DNA of 64,000 nucleotides from Lepus europaeus. Lineage: Eukaryota > Chordata > Mammalia > Lagomorpha > Leporidae. Shown piece after piece: positions 52,173 through 64,000 of the stretch. The stretch covers positions 44,672,002 through 44,736,001 of the forward strand of contig NC_084831.1 of assembly GCF_033115175.1 (NCBI RefSeq). The letters are read 5' to 3'. The position numbers were made by a program, and so were the translations under genes. The notes under the pieces are model-generated. The model was not told where the DNA came from. It did no database searches and was given only the letters and a program-made list of their open reading frames with translations. Positions within the stretch are counted from its first letter, which is position 1. Each line of letters begins with the position of its first letter.

Positions 52173-53185
52173 GCGCTCAGCGTCCAAAGGCAGAAACACA
52201 AACCCCTGCTTTTTCTCCTCTCCATTGGAACGTTCATCAAGGGTTTGTGCGTGCCGGTGTCCGTGCTGGGTGCTTGCTTGACAGATGGGAAGCCACACCT
52301 GGGTGGCAGCAGCGCCACGGTCTGACCCTGCAGCCAGAAGCCTGCTCTTCCCCACCCTGGCTCCCCACACAAACGGACATGGAAGAAAAGCCCCAAGTAA
52401 AGCCCCATGGGAGCTTCAGCTCGGAGTTCGATGAGCGCTGTGCCTGTTCCAGGCCCTGCTGAGAACACAGGGAGGTGCAGGCCTGCCTGGGCCCCAGGAG
52501 CCCAGAGCCCACGGGCAAGCCTGGCATGGTGCACATGGGCAGTGCCCACAAGGGCAAGACGGGCATAAAGCAGACGGAGAGGAACGGCTCCGCCACTGGG
52601 CACAGGACCCTTCTTCCAGGCCCCCGGAAGCCCAGGTGTGATTGTGGCCCCCTCTCCCGTGGGTGCCAAGTCCCGGCAGGCACTGGGCAAGGAGGCAAGA
52701 GCAGTCATGAGCACCATGGCCTGCAGGCCAGCTTTGAGGGCAGCCAGGCCCAGGAGGTGGCAGCTGAGGGACGGGTGTCCCTTGGCGGTGTCTTGGAGAA
52801 CTGCTCTGCTTACTATCCAGGCCCCTTTGGGCATTTCCAACCCTGGTTCTGGCCTGGGGTCTTTCACCCAATATCCCAGGACCTCCTCACAGCTATGCTG
52901 GTAGTGGCTGGGAAGCCACCATACAGAAGAGGCAAGGCTGGCAGGAGGTGGCGGAAGTCCACGTGGCAACTGCCAATGTTTGGGCTCAACAAGGAGCCCA
53001 GGGAGGCATATGCAGTGAGCCGCTTCTCGGGTCCCAGACGCCAGAGGACCAGACAGTGGGGCAGACCAGCTACTCAGCACAGAGGTGCCTGCGTGTGGCA
53101 GTGCCCTGGAATGTGCCCGGAAGTGTGCAGAACAGACCTGGGCTGTGACACCTTGTGCATTGCTAATGGTCTGCACGGCCACTAA

Positions 53186-53465
53186 CAAATATTTACTTAC
53201 TTGAAATGCAGAGAGAAAGACAGACAGAGACATCTCCCAGCCACTGGTTCATTCCCCAAATGCCTGCAACAGCTGGGGCTGGGCCAGGCTGAAGCCAGGA
53301 GCCTGGAACTCACCCTGGGTCACCCATATGGGTGGCAGGAACCCAACTACTTGAGCCGTCACTTGCTGCCTCCCAGGGTGTGTATCACCAGGAAGCTGGA
53401 GCTGAGACCGGAGCCCAGACCCGATACGGGATGCACACCTGATGCCCACCCTCCGTGCAGTCACT
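53186..53465 (-). repeat. CSINE
   Basis: This inverted diverged copy begins TTTACTTACTTGAAATGCAG. Confidence 0.85.
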
Positions 53466-54054
53466 TTTGGGTTGAGGACTCAATCATTTTGGAGGGCTCT
53501 CCTGGAAGTGTTAACCACAAGGAAGGATTTGCAAATCAAAGCTGAGCCTGGCTCCTTGCACTGGGTGACCGTGGGCAAACAGGGTTGAGGTTTCCCCTGT
53601 GGTGCAGCTGTAACAACAAAAGGGAAAAGGGCTGGCGTGGGGGGTCTCAGGGAAACACCCCACCGTCGGCCCATCCTGGTCCTGAGCCCAACAGCATGTG
53701 AGTCCCGCCGAGGGGTGAGGGCCGAGCCGCTGCTCCAAGGCTACAGAACAGGCCAGGGCAGACCCCCGCTCCCTGGCCTGCGTTCCGCTTCCCAGGGCAA
53801 TTCCCGGCTGGGCTCAAGGATTTATGTCCCTCCATGCCAGTCTGCCCCTTGGACAATGCCCACCTCTGTGAGTCCCTGTACTCCACAGCCCGGCAGTGAC
53901 ACCCCGGGCCTGCAACATCATAATCTGGTGCCATGGCAACAGATGGGCCGCCACAAAGGACTGGGGACTCCAGAGGGTGGTGAGGAGGGGCCGGCCCTGG
54001 GGAGGGTGGGAAATCTGGGACAAAGGGAGTGAGGCCGAGGAAAGTGCCATGGGT

Positions 54055-54200
54055 GCCCTGCTCCGCCACCTGCGGGCTGTGTGAGCTTCTGCAAGTTACA
54101 TACCCACTCTGAGCCTCACGCATGCACAGGGAGGCTGTGAGGAGCGGACATGCTAAGCCGGCCCAGGACAGCCCCTGGCTCCAGGGACTGGCACAAGGCT
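54055..54200 (+). mobile_element. MIR
   Basis: It contains CTCCGCCACCTGCGGGCTGT and TGCAAGTTACATACCCACTC. Confidence 0.65.
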
Positions 54201-54404
54201 GAGGAGGGTGGGCTCACAGGCCGGGTCCCATGTTGTGTGTGAGACGAACACAAGCTCACGCCGAGGCTCCCCACGCACGCTCACCCCCAGCCCCAGAGCA
54301 GAGAGGGGCTTTAAAACCAGGACGGCTCAGGGCTGCCCACAGAGTCGCGCCGTGTGCCCGCCTTCTGCCACTAGAGCCGCCTGCCGTGTCATAGCCCAGG
54401 ATCC

Positions 54405-54520
54405 AAACGCTGATACAGCACTCTCGTTTTACCTGCCTGAAAGCCAAGGCCCACAGAAGGGACTGCTCAAGGTCACAGACATCTGCAGGAGGGCTGCACT
54501 TGAACCCATATACTGACATC
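54405..54520 (-). mobile_element. MIR remnant
   Basis: It contains CTCGTTTTACCTGCCTGAAA and GCTCAAGGTCACAGACATC. Confidence 0.55.
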
Positions 54521-56937
54521 CAGTCCCACTGTGTGGCCAGGAAGCCGGCGGTGGCCGGGGGTGGGGGGCACCCAACCCTGCCTAGAGGTCAGGGAAGGCT
54601 TCCTGGAGGAAGCAGGGAGCCAGCCAAGCGGTCAGAGTTGGGGAAAGCCAGGAAGGGGAGCAACAGGGCCTCAGGTACAGGGGAGCCAGCAAGCTGGTTG
54701 TCAGGGGCCGGGGGAGGCAAGTGGCAAGGGACCCGGGAACTCCACCAGACCCAGGGCCAAATCGCCCTGCCTGGCACCAAGTTGCCCATTGGAGGTCCAC
54801 AGCCTCCTGCTGAGCACAGGGACACCAACAGAACCAGCAGCTCCAGGTGGCCAGGGAGCGTCCGCTGGGCTTTGGTGAGGCCGTGGCACAGGACAGGCAA
54901 GGCAGAACGCAGGGCGGCAAGTGGTGGTGCCAGTCCAGCCAGGTGCTGGGCTGGACGCTCTTCCCCCTTGGAAACCCCATAATGCCCACCGGCTCACCAA
55001 AGGCCCTGAGAAGGCCTGCAGTGACAACAGCTGATAGGCGCCTTCAGTGACCGCCAGCACCTTCAAACTCGTCCAACCAAGGAACTTAGACACCGCATCT
55101 CTGAAGTTCCCGATACACAAGTGGTGCAATGATCACACCCGGGAGAACCCTGCAGGGGAGTAAGCCCCCCATCCCACCGCTGGGCAGACGAGGCCCGGAG
55201 GAGGGAAGGGCTGTCCTGCCGTCACACGGCAGGGCCCGGAATGCAGCCCCCGCGGCCAGAACAAACAGGAAAGGCGTTCACAGAGCCCAGAGCCCAGAGC
55301 GAAGCCTGGGAACCCCGCTGGAGGGCCCCTGGGTCTCAGGTCCAGGCCGGCCAGAGGGGACAAGGAAATGCAAGAGATGGCATCGGGTTTCTCAACAGAC
55401 AGGTCTTGGGCTCCAAAGAAGGGTGGTTCCAATTTAGCACTGAGGTCCTTGGGTGGGTCCCTTCCCCTGCTGGCACAGGTAAGAGACAGCTGTAGTGTCA
55501 GACCCCCACCTCAGAGCCTGTGCCTGCTTCCCTCCCCACCCCACAGGCCCCAGCCAGCAGCGGGTGGCCTGGCTCCCGCCCCGCAGCGCAGCCCCAAGGC
55601 AGCTGGGCCACTGGCACCCGGGGCGGGCAGATGAAAGTGCTTGTTCCCCCCATGGCTACCCTTCACTGAGCCCGCCAGGCCCTGGCGTTGCCAAGACGAC
55701 CGCTGCCGACAGAAAGAAGATCCGGGGTGGGGGCAGGGGGCGTGCCAGCCCGCCCCTGGCCTACTAACCTGGCAGGCAGATTTCAATGACAGCCCAGGAA
55801 GCTGCTATTAAACTGTCACCCCAGTCAGCGAGGCCACAGCCCCGAGTGTTCAGCAACAACACAGCAGGAGTGAGAGGGGAGGAGCCGCTGGCCCCCAGCA
55901 ACCCGCACCCCCTCCCAAGAGGCCCCAGCCCGCCTGCCCGTCCACCCTCGCAGGCAGTGGCGGCCTCTGTGTGGGGCCTGGCCAGTCTGATTCTTTACTT
56001 TTAAGTGAAAGAACGCCTTCTCCAAGTGAAACGCTGATGCAGGACCCAGGGGTCTCTGGCAGCTGCTTCCTCGCCAGCCCCTCAACAGCTGGGAGACGCT
56101 GGGGTGCAGAGCCCACCGTCAGCAACTTTGGGGCCCTGCAGCGCTGAGTTCCAGTTCTTACCCCCCGCCCCCATAGGCGCTGTTCCCGACATCCCTTGGG
56201 TTCATGACCCCGTGGTCAAGGACATCCACAACAGGTTCCATCTCGCCAACCCAACACTGGTCATGCCCTAAGCCCCTGAGATGAGAGAGACTCCATGAAA
56301 GTGACTGCCACCCTCCCAGGCACGCACAAGCCCCATTCCGTCCCACGAGGGGCTGCGTCTGACCCAGCCTGTGTCCCTACACTGGCCCTGTTCCCACAGG
56401 GTCCTGACAGCGTGGCCAGGGAGGGTGGGGTTCTGTGGTTCTGGCCACTCCCACCCCTGGGCAGGTGACTCAGGGCTCGCTTTCTCCCCATCCCTGCCAT
56501 CCCAGCTGGGACAAGGGAGGCAAGGAAGACGCTGTGGGCGCTGAGGCGCAGGTGGACGTGTGAGGGGCGTGAGGGGAGGAAGAATGGGCTGGCGTGGGCA
56601 GGTCCACAGGGAAAACTCCCCCCACACCCCTGAGCCATTCCACTTTGGAGTTACATGTTCAAGCCAGGCTAAGTGACAGGACCCAAGCCCCCACAACGCC
56701 GAGTATGGAAACGAGGTAGGAAGAGGCTGGGGAGCCAGAGGGAGAGACTGAATGGGGGACAGTCACAGGGACACCCTCCTGAAGGAGGCAGAACCTGGGC
56801 TGGGCCAAGGGGTGACTGAGCGGCATCAGGATCATCAGCGGCCCGTGTGGTATGGACACAGGTGCCACAGCCTGGTGTCCTCCCGTCCATCTCAGTGTCC
56901 CCCTGATGCCAAGCGGGCACTGAACATCTACGTGGGA

Positions 56938-57215
56938 GGACTCTGGCACGGCAGCTGAGACGCCTCTTGCCACCCATATCGGAGTGCCTGGGTTCAAGTC
57001 CCGGCTCCGGCTCCCTATTCCAGCTTCCTGCAAATGCAGTGGGTGGCGGCTCAAGTGCTTGGGTTCCCACGATCCACATGAGACACCTGGATCGAGTTCA
57101 GGGCTCCTGGCTTGGGTGTGGCCCAGCCCCAGCTGTTGCAAGCATCTGGGGAGTTAATCAGCAGATGGAAGAGCTCTGTCAGTCTGTCTCTATCTTTCAA
57201 AAAAAAAAAAAAAAG
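56938..57215 (+). repeat. CSINE
   Basis: This copy runs from GGACTCTGGCACGGCAGC to an A15 tail. Confidence 0.86.
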
Positions 57216-59901
57216 ACGGCCTATCACCTATGGCCCAGCACCTCCAACAGGCCGTGCGGCCATTTCCCACCCCGGGCGTCAGCTGACACTCTGCATGTGG
57301 GACTCCACGACAGACGGGTTGTGGTTCTTGGCGCCGCTCCAAGCCCCTCTCCCATATACCCCAGCTGCTCTCGGACACTGCCTGACCCCTGGCTGGCTGT
57401 CACCAAGGGAGGCCCAAGCCCTCGCTGGGGTATGTGGGACTCCCTGTCGCCACGGGGAAGATGAGCGTCTCTGAGAGATGGACGACAAAGGCGTCTTCCT
57501 GTCGCGGTGCCTTGGACGTGCAGGGGGAGCTGAAGCGGCGGCAGCTGGGAGCTTGGGGGTGTGAAGGGAGAGGTGGGCAGGATGGGTCAGCGGGGGGCCC
57601 AGCTGGTGCCTGCAAAGCACCCAACACGATGCTGGGGGCACTGCCTGGCGGTGCACGGAGGGAACGGCCTTTCCCACTGCTCATCTCCCGGGCTCCGGCC
57701 TGGATTTCGGCCACCTGCTCGGCACTGGAATTGTAGGTCCCCACACATAGCTGGAAGAAAGCTCCTGGTATCCTCAAAGTAGAAGCCTCCAGAGGGTAGA
57801 AGGAAGGGCAGAGAGATCCTCAGGGCCTCCAGCCTCACACTGCCCCCTCCCCTTGTACAGGGAGCACTTGACCTACCCGGTGGGAACTCTGCCTCCTGGG
57901 ACCAGGGAGCTTCCTGTGTGAGCCCAGCCCAGGCACCTGGGCTCAGGGGTCTATGTCTCTGCCTCCCCGGGGGGGACCTCGAGCTTGCCACGAATCCCTC
58001 CTCTGAACCGACGGACAGTGATACGGTTACCGTGGCGGCCACCTCTGGGTGCCCAACCTGCTGCCTCTCTGCGGCGCCCCTCCGCGCTGGGCCCCGGGCT
58101 TCCCGCCAGTGACGTGGGCAGCTGTGCCCAGGAAGACTGCAGGGCTGCAGCTGACCACCCACAGAGCCCAGCAGGAGGTCTGCAGCCCAAGGTGTTTCCC
58201 TGTGAGGTTGCCAAGGCCGGTGCCAGGGAGGCTGCTGGTGTAATTTGGAGAGAGGCTAAGAACATTTCCCGGAGCAGTGTTCGCACTGGTCACCCTGGCT
58301 AGGCTTTCCTGTCCGGCTGGCTCCCCACCTCCCCCGGCAGGGGATTCACTGCCTCCCAGGGCACTCAGAACACTTCAAGCTGCCCCACTGACTGCCCTGG
58401 CCTGTCCCCGGCCACCCCCTGCCGCCCATCACCACTCGATGGTCACAAACACACCAGGGGCTTCCCACCAGGTGCCTTTGCTCGTGTATCTCTGCCCAGT
58501 GACATCCCACCTGCCCAGGGCAGCACAAGCTTCATTTTGCACTGACAATGCCCCCTCCTCACGCCCCTACCTGTGACAAAGCAGACAGAGCAGGGCCTGC
58601 CTGGGCCCTGAGTGCCGGGTACGGAAGGTCTACTCTGCTCCATTTCCACCACCAGTTTCGGCAGCCCCGACCCCAGCAGGACCCGGGCAGAGCTCAGAGA
58701 GGAAGATGGACATGGCACCCATCCCCCCACCAAGCTCAGAGACAGCCCAGCCTCCACCTGACCGGGCTGGGCCCTTAGCTGCCCTTCACGGGGCTTCTGG
58801 ACGGGGTCATGGGGAGCAGTCTATAAAGCCAGAAACAGGCTGGGAGGCTCCACGCTGCTCAGGCTGCCCTTGACCTCCGGGGTGCCCTTGGACAAGTCCC
58901 TTATCTCCTTGGTCTCACGTAGACATCAGAGGAGGAAGGAGTCAGGCTCCCAGTGAATGCCATTCGAGGACCTGCCTGTGGCACTCACAAGGTGGGGGTG
59001 ACAGGGACAGGCAGAGAGCACTCTGCCAGGTGCTGAGGACAGTGGAGCACGTGGCTCAGGGCAGGTGCTCAGTGGACACAGGGGAGGAGGGGCCTCTGCT
59101 CAGAGGTGGGGACCCTGGGGGTGTCTGGGGACAAGGAGACAGATTAGGAAACTCAGCTCAGCCCAGAAGAAATCTAGCAGAACGTCCCATCCCCAGCTGC
59201 TCAGCCTGGCTCCTGGCGGCAGCCTGGGCGTTGGGTGAAAGCCTGGAAGCAAAGCCCGAAGCAGGCGAGGCGGTCCCCAGGTCACATGACTCGAGGCGGG
59301 GCCAGAGTCCGCTCATCTCCAGGGCCGCACTGGGAAAGGAAAAGCAGGGTGCTGCTCCTGCACAGGGTTCACAGCCAAGCCAGCATCAGAACTCCGGACC
59401 CAGCAGCCTCGGTGCACGCAAGACAAGATCCCCCAGCTGGACCAGAGGTGCGGAAGTCACCGTGCGGCCCGAGACACTCACATCCCTCTCGGAGCCTCAG
59501 TACCTGCGGCTGTGCAACAAGGATGCTGAAGTTGGGCTCAGAGAAAGGGGTGGTTTAGGCTGGCTGCAGCGGGGGCTGGGGAAGGCCGAGAAACTGAAGT
59601 CCTGTCTGCCCCAGAAGGAAAGGGTAGATTCTGGAGCAGGTGGGGAGGGCTGCTCTGGCTCCTGGTGCATGTGGAGGGAAGCAGTCAGCCTCCTCAGGAA
59701 GGGGTTCCAGCCACAAGCCAGCCACACCTGACCCAGCAGTGCGGTCCCCGGACAGCAGTGGCTGGCCTCAGGCTTCCTGTGTCCAGCAGGCAGCCCACAG
59801 CTGCACCGACAGCAAGGGATCAGCTAGGTCCTGGGAACAACTTGTAGAACCTTGTAGAGCCTTAGCCTCGTCTCCTACAAAATGGGGCTGGGGTGGGGGG
59901 T

Positions 59902-60175
59902 GGACATCTGGTGTTGCTGGGGATGCCCATGTCCCATACAGGAGTAACTGGGTTCAAATCCCGGTTCCACCCCCAGTGCAGACCCTTGGAGCCAGTGGGG
60001 ATGGTTCAAGCAGTTGTGTCCCTGCCACCCACGTGGGAGACCCAAATTGAGCTGCAGGCTCCTGGCTGGTGTGGACACCGGGCAGTGAACCAGTGGATGG
60101 AAGCTCCTTCTCTTTCCGCTGCTTGTCTCTGTGTCTCTCTCTTTGTCCCTCTGACTTTCAAATTAATTTTTTATT
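59902..60175 (+). repeat. CSINE
   Basis: This copy runs from GACATCTGGTGTTGCTGG to TTTCAAATTAATTTT. Confidence 0.82.
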
Positions 60176-62029
60176 TACAAAAATATAACGAGGTTAACTT
60201 GTATCAGTGGGCTACAGGCCTTGGTGGTGAGAACTAAAGGAGATGCAGACATTGGCACTGTAAGGAGAAGTGTGCAGGCCACATGGGAGAGCTCTGGCCC
60301 GCTGCCCCCATGCCCCACTGTGCTCCGAGCTGCTGGGACTCTGGGTTGGGGGTAGCTGGGACTGGAATGGGAGAGGGCTCCGGGCAGGTGACGGGGGCAA
60401 AACTCCCAGGCGAGAGCTTCAGGGCCCCACTGCAGGGGTGGCCTCTCCACGTGGGGTACAGGGGAAGGTTCAGGAGGAACCAAGGGGCCCTGCGGGCAGA
60501 ACACCCAGGGGACTCAGCCCTGGAGGCCCTGTGACCCGACCCTCAGATTTCACAGACGGGGAAAGGGAGAACGGAGAGGCCTGGGCTGACCTGAGGTCAC
60601 TTCCCGAGGCGAGCCCAGCACAGTGCTCACCCTCCTTCCCCAACACAGCCCGGAACAGAGCCGCGGCCCACAGACTCGGGCAGAAGCAGAAACCAGCCTT
60701 AGAACCCGGACACACATGGTTCAAACACTCAGATGCACTTGGCAGCAAGGTCACGGCCACAGAGTCACAGAATCTTCCCAGCCTGCAGACGCTGGAAGCT
60801 TTCACTCACAGATGCTGATCTGGGAGATGGCCTGCCCCCTGCCCGCATGCCGCCCCCACCTTGTCCACTGCCCTTGGAGTGGGCAGGCACGGTCAGCTGT
60901 GCCCTCAAGAGGCTGGCCCGTCCCGCCCTCTTGGCCAGGAGGGAAGGAGCCCTCTCCAGGACAAGCCCACCTTGGACAAATGGATTTTGCTCCCCTCCTG
61001 CTTCTCTGGCTCTGGTCAGAAAGATGCCCCAGGATGTGGCAAAGAGCCAGGAGCTGCCACGAAATGACTGCCCAGCAGACAGGCTGGTCATAGGCTTCCT
61101 GGGAAAAGGAGGGAGGGGCGCCTCAATCCAGCTCACGGGGCGAGGAAGGAAATTCAGGCGGAACGCCGAGGGGGCCCCAGCTCCCGCCACCTGTGTGAAG
61201 CACCAGTCACCCCGGGCTGCTGGAAATCACAAGAAACCCCCAAAGAGAGCGCGATTGTGGCCCAGGGCTCATCTGGATTAGAATGTTTGCCCTGGCACCC
61301 TAATGATGGGAATGAGGCAAAAGTCCCCGTTTCCTGGGAGACAGCCATGCCCAAGTGGGGGAGGAGAGGCAGGCCCACGCGCAGCCACTGGACGGCTTGG
61401 CAAGGCTCCGGGCACAGGGGGTCCTGGGGCAGGGCTGCGGGGGGCCTCCCCTTGCCCAGCCCCTGCAGGCCTCAGCCGCAGTCCCCTGTTTTGAAGGTCA
61501 AGCTTCTGCCCACTCCCAGCCCCTGGGAAATGTCGGGTCCCCAGGGACCCTGCTAGGTGCAGACAGGGGGACGTTAGGCCACGTCGCGAGCTGTTGGTCC
61601 TGGGAGGGCTGGGGCTCAGGGACGTGGTGGGAACAGGCAAGCAGCACGGGCAGAGGTCACAGCCACGGCACAGCTCAGCAGCTCCATCCTGAGCTGCCAC
61701 GGCTGCAGGAGACGAGCAGAGGGAAGCAGTGGGGCCTGGTGCCCGGCAAACCTTCACTGCCCACTGGCATCCTGGCCCAGACCTCAGCCAGCCGCACCGC
61801 CGCTCAGAGCCCCTTCCTCAGGGTGCCCACAGCCTGCATCGTTCCCCCAGTAAGACAGGTCCTGCGACAGCCTGCAGGAGGGGGAAGCCAATCACAGCTC
61901 GGTCTGCTGCCCCCGATGACCGCCCACCTCTCGCTCTTGTCTTCAGGGGAACACTTCCTCCCAGCAGACGTGTGGCCTGCTGCCTGCTGTGGCTCTGCTC
62001 CTCCCTGGAGCTGGTTAAGGGACCCAGGG

Positions 62030-62150
62030 CTGCAGTCCCGGCTTTGTCCCTTATGAGCTGTGTGACTTCAGGCAGGGTTCTTAGCCTCTCTGGGCCTGTA
62101 CATTCCTCTCCTACAAATGTGATGGTAAATCCTAGTTTGCAAGCTGGCTG
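62030..62150 (+). mobile_element. MIR
   Basis: It contains TATGAGCTGTGTGACTTCAG and TTCTTAGCCTCTCTGGGCC. Confidence 0.65.
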
Positions 62151-62989
62151 TGGGATCACTACTCGGGGCTTCGGGCAGTCTTGCTTGCAGTTTTGGGAGG
62201 GCATCAGAGACCTCCGCTGTCCTAGGCCACCTGTTGGTCTCTGACTTGTTTTCTCCATGAGGCAGAAGCAGCTTCCCTGGCTATTGCCATAGTGCTTGTG
62301 ACCCTGATGGGCACAGCCAAGGCTGGTGCTCCTGGACACACAGGCAGCAAGTGGGGGCCACAGGAGGCCCAGCCGCCGCCTCCCCTCTCCTGAGCCCCAC
62401 CGAGATCCAGGCTCCTGTAGCAGAGAAGGGAGCCACTGGTACAGCTTGGGGAGCACATGGCCCCTTCGTGGGGGGCTGGAAGTAGAGGACACCTGCCCTC
62501 CATCCCACTGGAAGCCTCCTGATCCCAGGTGGCACGGAGCCCTGCTCTGGGCCACAGCCGCATCACCTCGTGTTGCTGCCACTCGACTATCCCTCCCTCC
62601 CTGACCAGGCGGGCCACGGTTTGCATTGGCGGGCACCAGGGGATGGCGAGGGAGCACGTGCAGAATGAATGAATGGATGCAGGCCTGACCTTTTCTATCA
62701 GAATGGAATCTACAGCCTGACGTACAGAGCACCAGGGAAAACACTGCTTCAGACTTGCTCACCCACGCACGACCTGGGGCTTTCGACTTGGCCCCTCCAC
62801 ACACTGGCTCTGTGCAGGCCTGGGTCTCCCCATCTGTCAAGCCAGGGATGAGGCTTCACCCCGCCCCCACCGAAGGCCGGCATGTGCTTGCCAAGCCCAG
62901 TCCCCCTCACCTCTGCACAGCCCATCTGTGAGCACCGCTGCAGCCAGGAGGGGTCAAGGGGGCCGGCCTCACTGCACCCGAACTCCAGG

Positions 62990-63170
62990 CCTGGGTACAG
63001 ACCACACACAGAGCATGCGCAGACGGGCAGACACTCGGGCGCTTGCACACAGCACACGCCTGTGCAGATGGGCCCACGTGCACACTCCGCTGAACACACT
63101 GACACACATCACACTGTGCACACGCCACAGGTGGCTGCCTGCACCCCTCACACACACTGCACACAAATAT
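62990..63170. repeat. Degenerate CA-rich low-complexity region
   Basis: CACAC-type blocks are interrupted by GCA- and TGC-containing spacers. There is no clean repeat unit. Confidence 0.6.
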
Positions 63171-64000
63171 GCGTAGATGTCCCTGCCTCTTCGTGGCAGC
63201 CAGATGGTGGGATTCTCCCAGAGGGCTGCCATTTAATGCTCTAATTAATTAAAAAACAAAACCACAACTAGGTATCCAAGGCTGGGGTCTGCTCCAAATA
63301 TCCCGGCCAAGGCGTAGTCTGAAGCCACCTGGCCAGAATGTAGGCCTGATCCTATCCTGGTTCTAACGCTGCCCCCACAACCCAGGACAGGGAAAGACCC
63401 CCTTGCCATTCTCGCCTCAGAAGACAGGGAGCTCAGTCCCTGCGGAAGCCGGAGGTCACTGGCTCTCCTGCCAGGCTGCCCTGCCGTGGGAGGGCATCTG
63501 CCCCCCACAAACTGGGCTTGGGGGCTGGCATGCAGATCCAAAGGCGCCCTGGCTGATCCCTCCTGGCTACGGAGCAGGCTTCAAGGGGCCGTGGGCAGAA
63601 ACGGAAGGGAACTGGATGTGCACAAAGCACAGAGCTGCCCGACAGTCTGCGTGGGAGGCAGAGGCGGGGCAGCCGGAGAGCTGAGGGCTGGCAGCCTGCT
63701 CCTAGGGGACCAGCGTTCATCCTCACCCCCACCCCGGGGCTCCAGGCTGTGAAGGCCCCAGTGGGGAGGGTCACTCGCCTGCCTGCGAGGCCTTGTCTCT
63801 GCCTCTGCTGGTGCCGGTGCAGGCGGTGAGTGTTCAGGAAATGCGGCGGTGAATACGGTGCCTCACTACGCACAATCCGCTCTCAGGAGCGCGGCAGATG
63901 CACAGTTTGGGCCGGATGTCGCCCGAGTTGGCCAGTCCAGCCCTGGCCTGCGGCGTCCCCACTCGTGCGTGGGACGTGAGAAGCCCACGGAGGGCTGACA

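Larger units (their letters stand above)
49946..64000 (-). other. LRP8: LRP8 intron 2 (partial)
   Basis: I scanned both strands for the LA1 exon (expected to contain an SVWRCDEDDDC-like calcium box) and for the signal-peptide exon and found neither. Content is five CSINEs, several MIR remnants and a long GC-rich interval at about 54.5-59.9 and 60.2-64.0 kb with no recognisable gene. LRP8 intron 1 or 2 is large in other mammals, so this is expected. Confidence 0.7.

Noticed and set aside
52157-53233. 358-codon open frame on the minus strand in LRP8 intron 2
   Set aside because: It overlaps a CSINE tail and has no recognisable domain. Composition looks like GC-rich noncoding sequence.
61818-62840. 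340-codon open frame on the minus strand
   Set aside because: It crosses a MIR, lacks domain similarity that I can see, and contains no cysteine spacing suggesting LRP8 exons 1-2.
62990-63170. Regularly spaced CA-rich blocks resembling a repeat array
   Set aside because: Spacing and units are irregular. It is low-complexity CA-rich DNA, not a CRISPR or minisatellite array.
49946-64000. LRP8 exon 2 (LA1) or exon 1 (signal peptide)
   Set aside because: I looked for the LA1 calcium box and a Leu-rich signal sequence on the minus strand and found neither. They must lie beyond the right edge.

Overview
The window is mammalian nuclear DNA, almost certainly from a lagomorph such as rabbit (Oryctolagus). 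It has large genes split into small exons with GT-AG introns. It also carries about two dozen copies of a tRNA-derived SINE whose head, B-box and A/T-rich tail match the lagomorph C-repeat (CSINE). Nothing bacterial, viral or phage-like is present.

There are two protein genes, both read on the minus strand (right to left). MAGOH, at about 1.5-9.1 kb, is complete in five exons and encodes the 146-residue exon-junction-complex core protein. Its CpG-island promoter (about 8.55-9.65 kb) carries a TATA-like box, an ETS-CRE composite and GC boxes. LRP8 (apolipoprotein E receptor 2, the reelin receptor) fills the rest, from a 3' UTR starting near 11.8 kb to beyond the right edge. I could place 18 coding exons, numbered 3-20 here by LDLR-family convention. 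They run from LDLR class A repeat 2 to the stop codon, 2,765 coding bases, with every exon junction in frame. Exons 1-2 (signal peptide, LA1) are not in the window, and the last 14 kb is part of intron 2.

Layout: 1-1.5 kb downstream flank; 1.5-9.1 kb MAGOH; 9.1-11.8 kb intergenic; 11.8-16.3 kb probable LRP8 3' UTR; 16.3-25.7 kb cytoplasmic, transmembrane, O-glycosylated and EGF-C exons; 27.0-32.4 kb YWTD propeller exons; 36.0-36.3 kb EGF-A/B exons; 39.2-49.9 kb LA-repeat exons; 50-64 kb intron 2. The two genes share a strand and lie about 2.7 kb apart. They have unrelated functions: RNA processing in the nucleus and cytoplasm versus a neuronal surface receptor.

I found no undescribed biological system. 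The most useful observations concern LRP8 splicing: symmetric alternative cassettes, a NAGNAG acceptor, an exon for an eighth LA repeat with a weak donor, and a 74-base intron. Others concern rabbit-specific receptor substitutions, a palindromic MITE-like element present twice, recent SINE insertions with intact target-site duplications, and AT-rich islands and X-box motifs inside GC-rich introns that may be regulatory.
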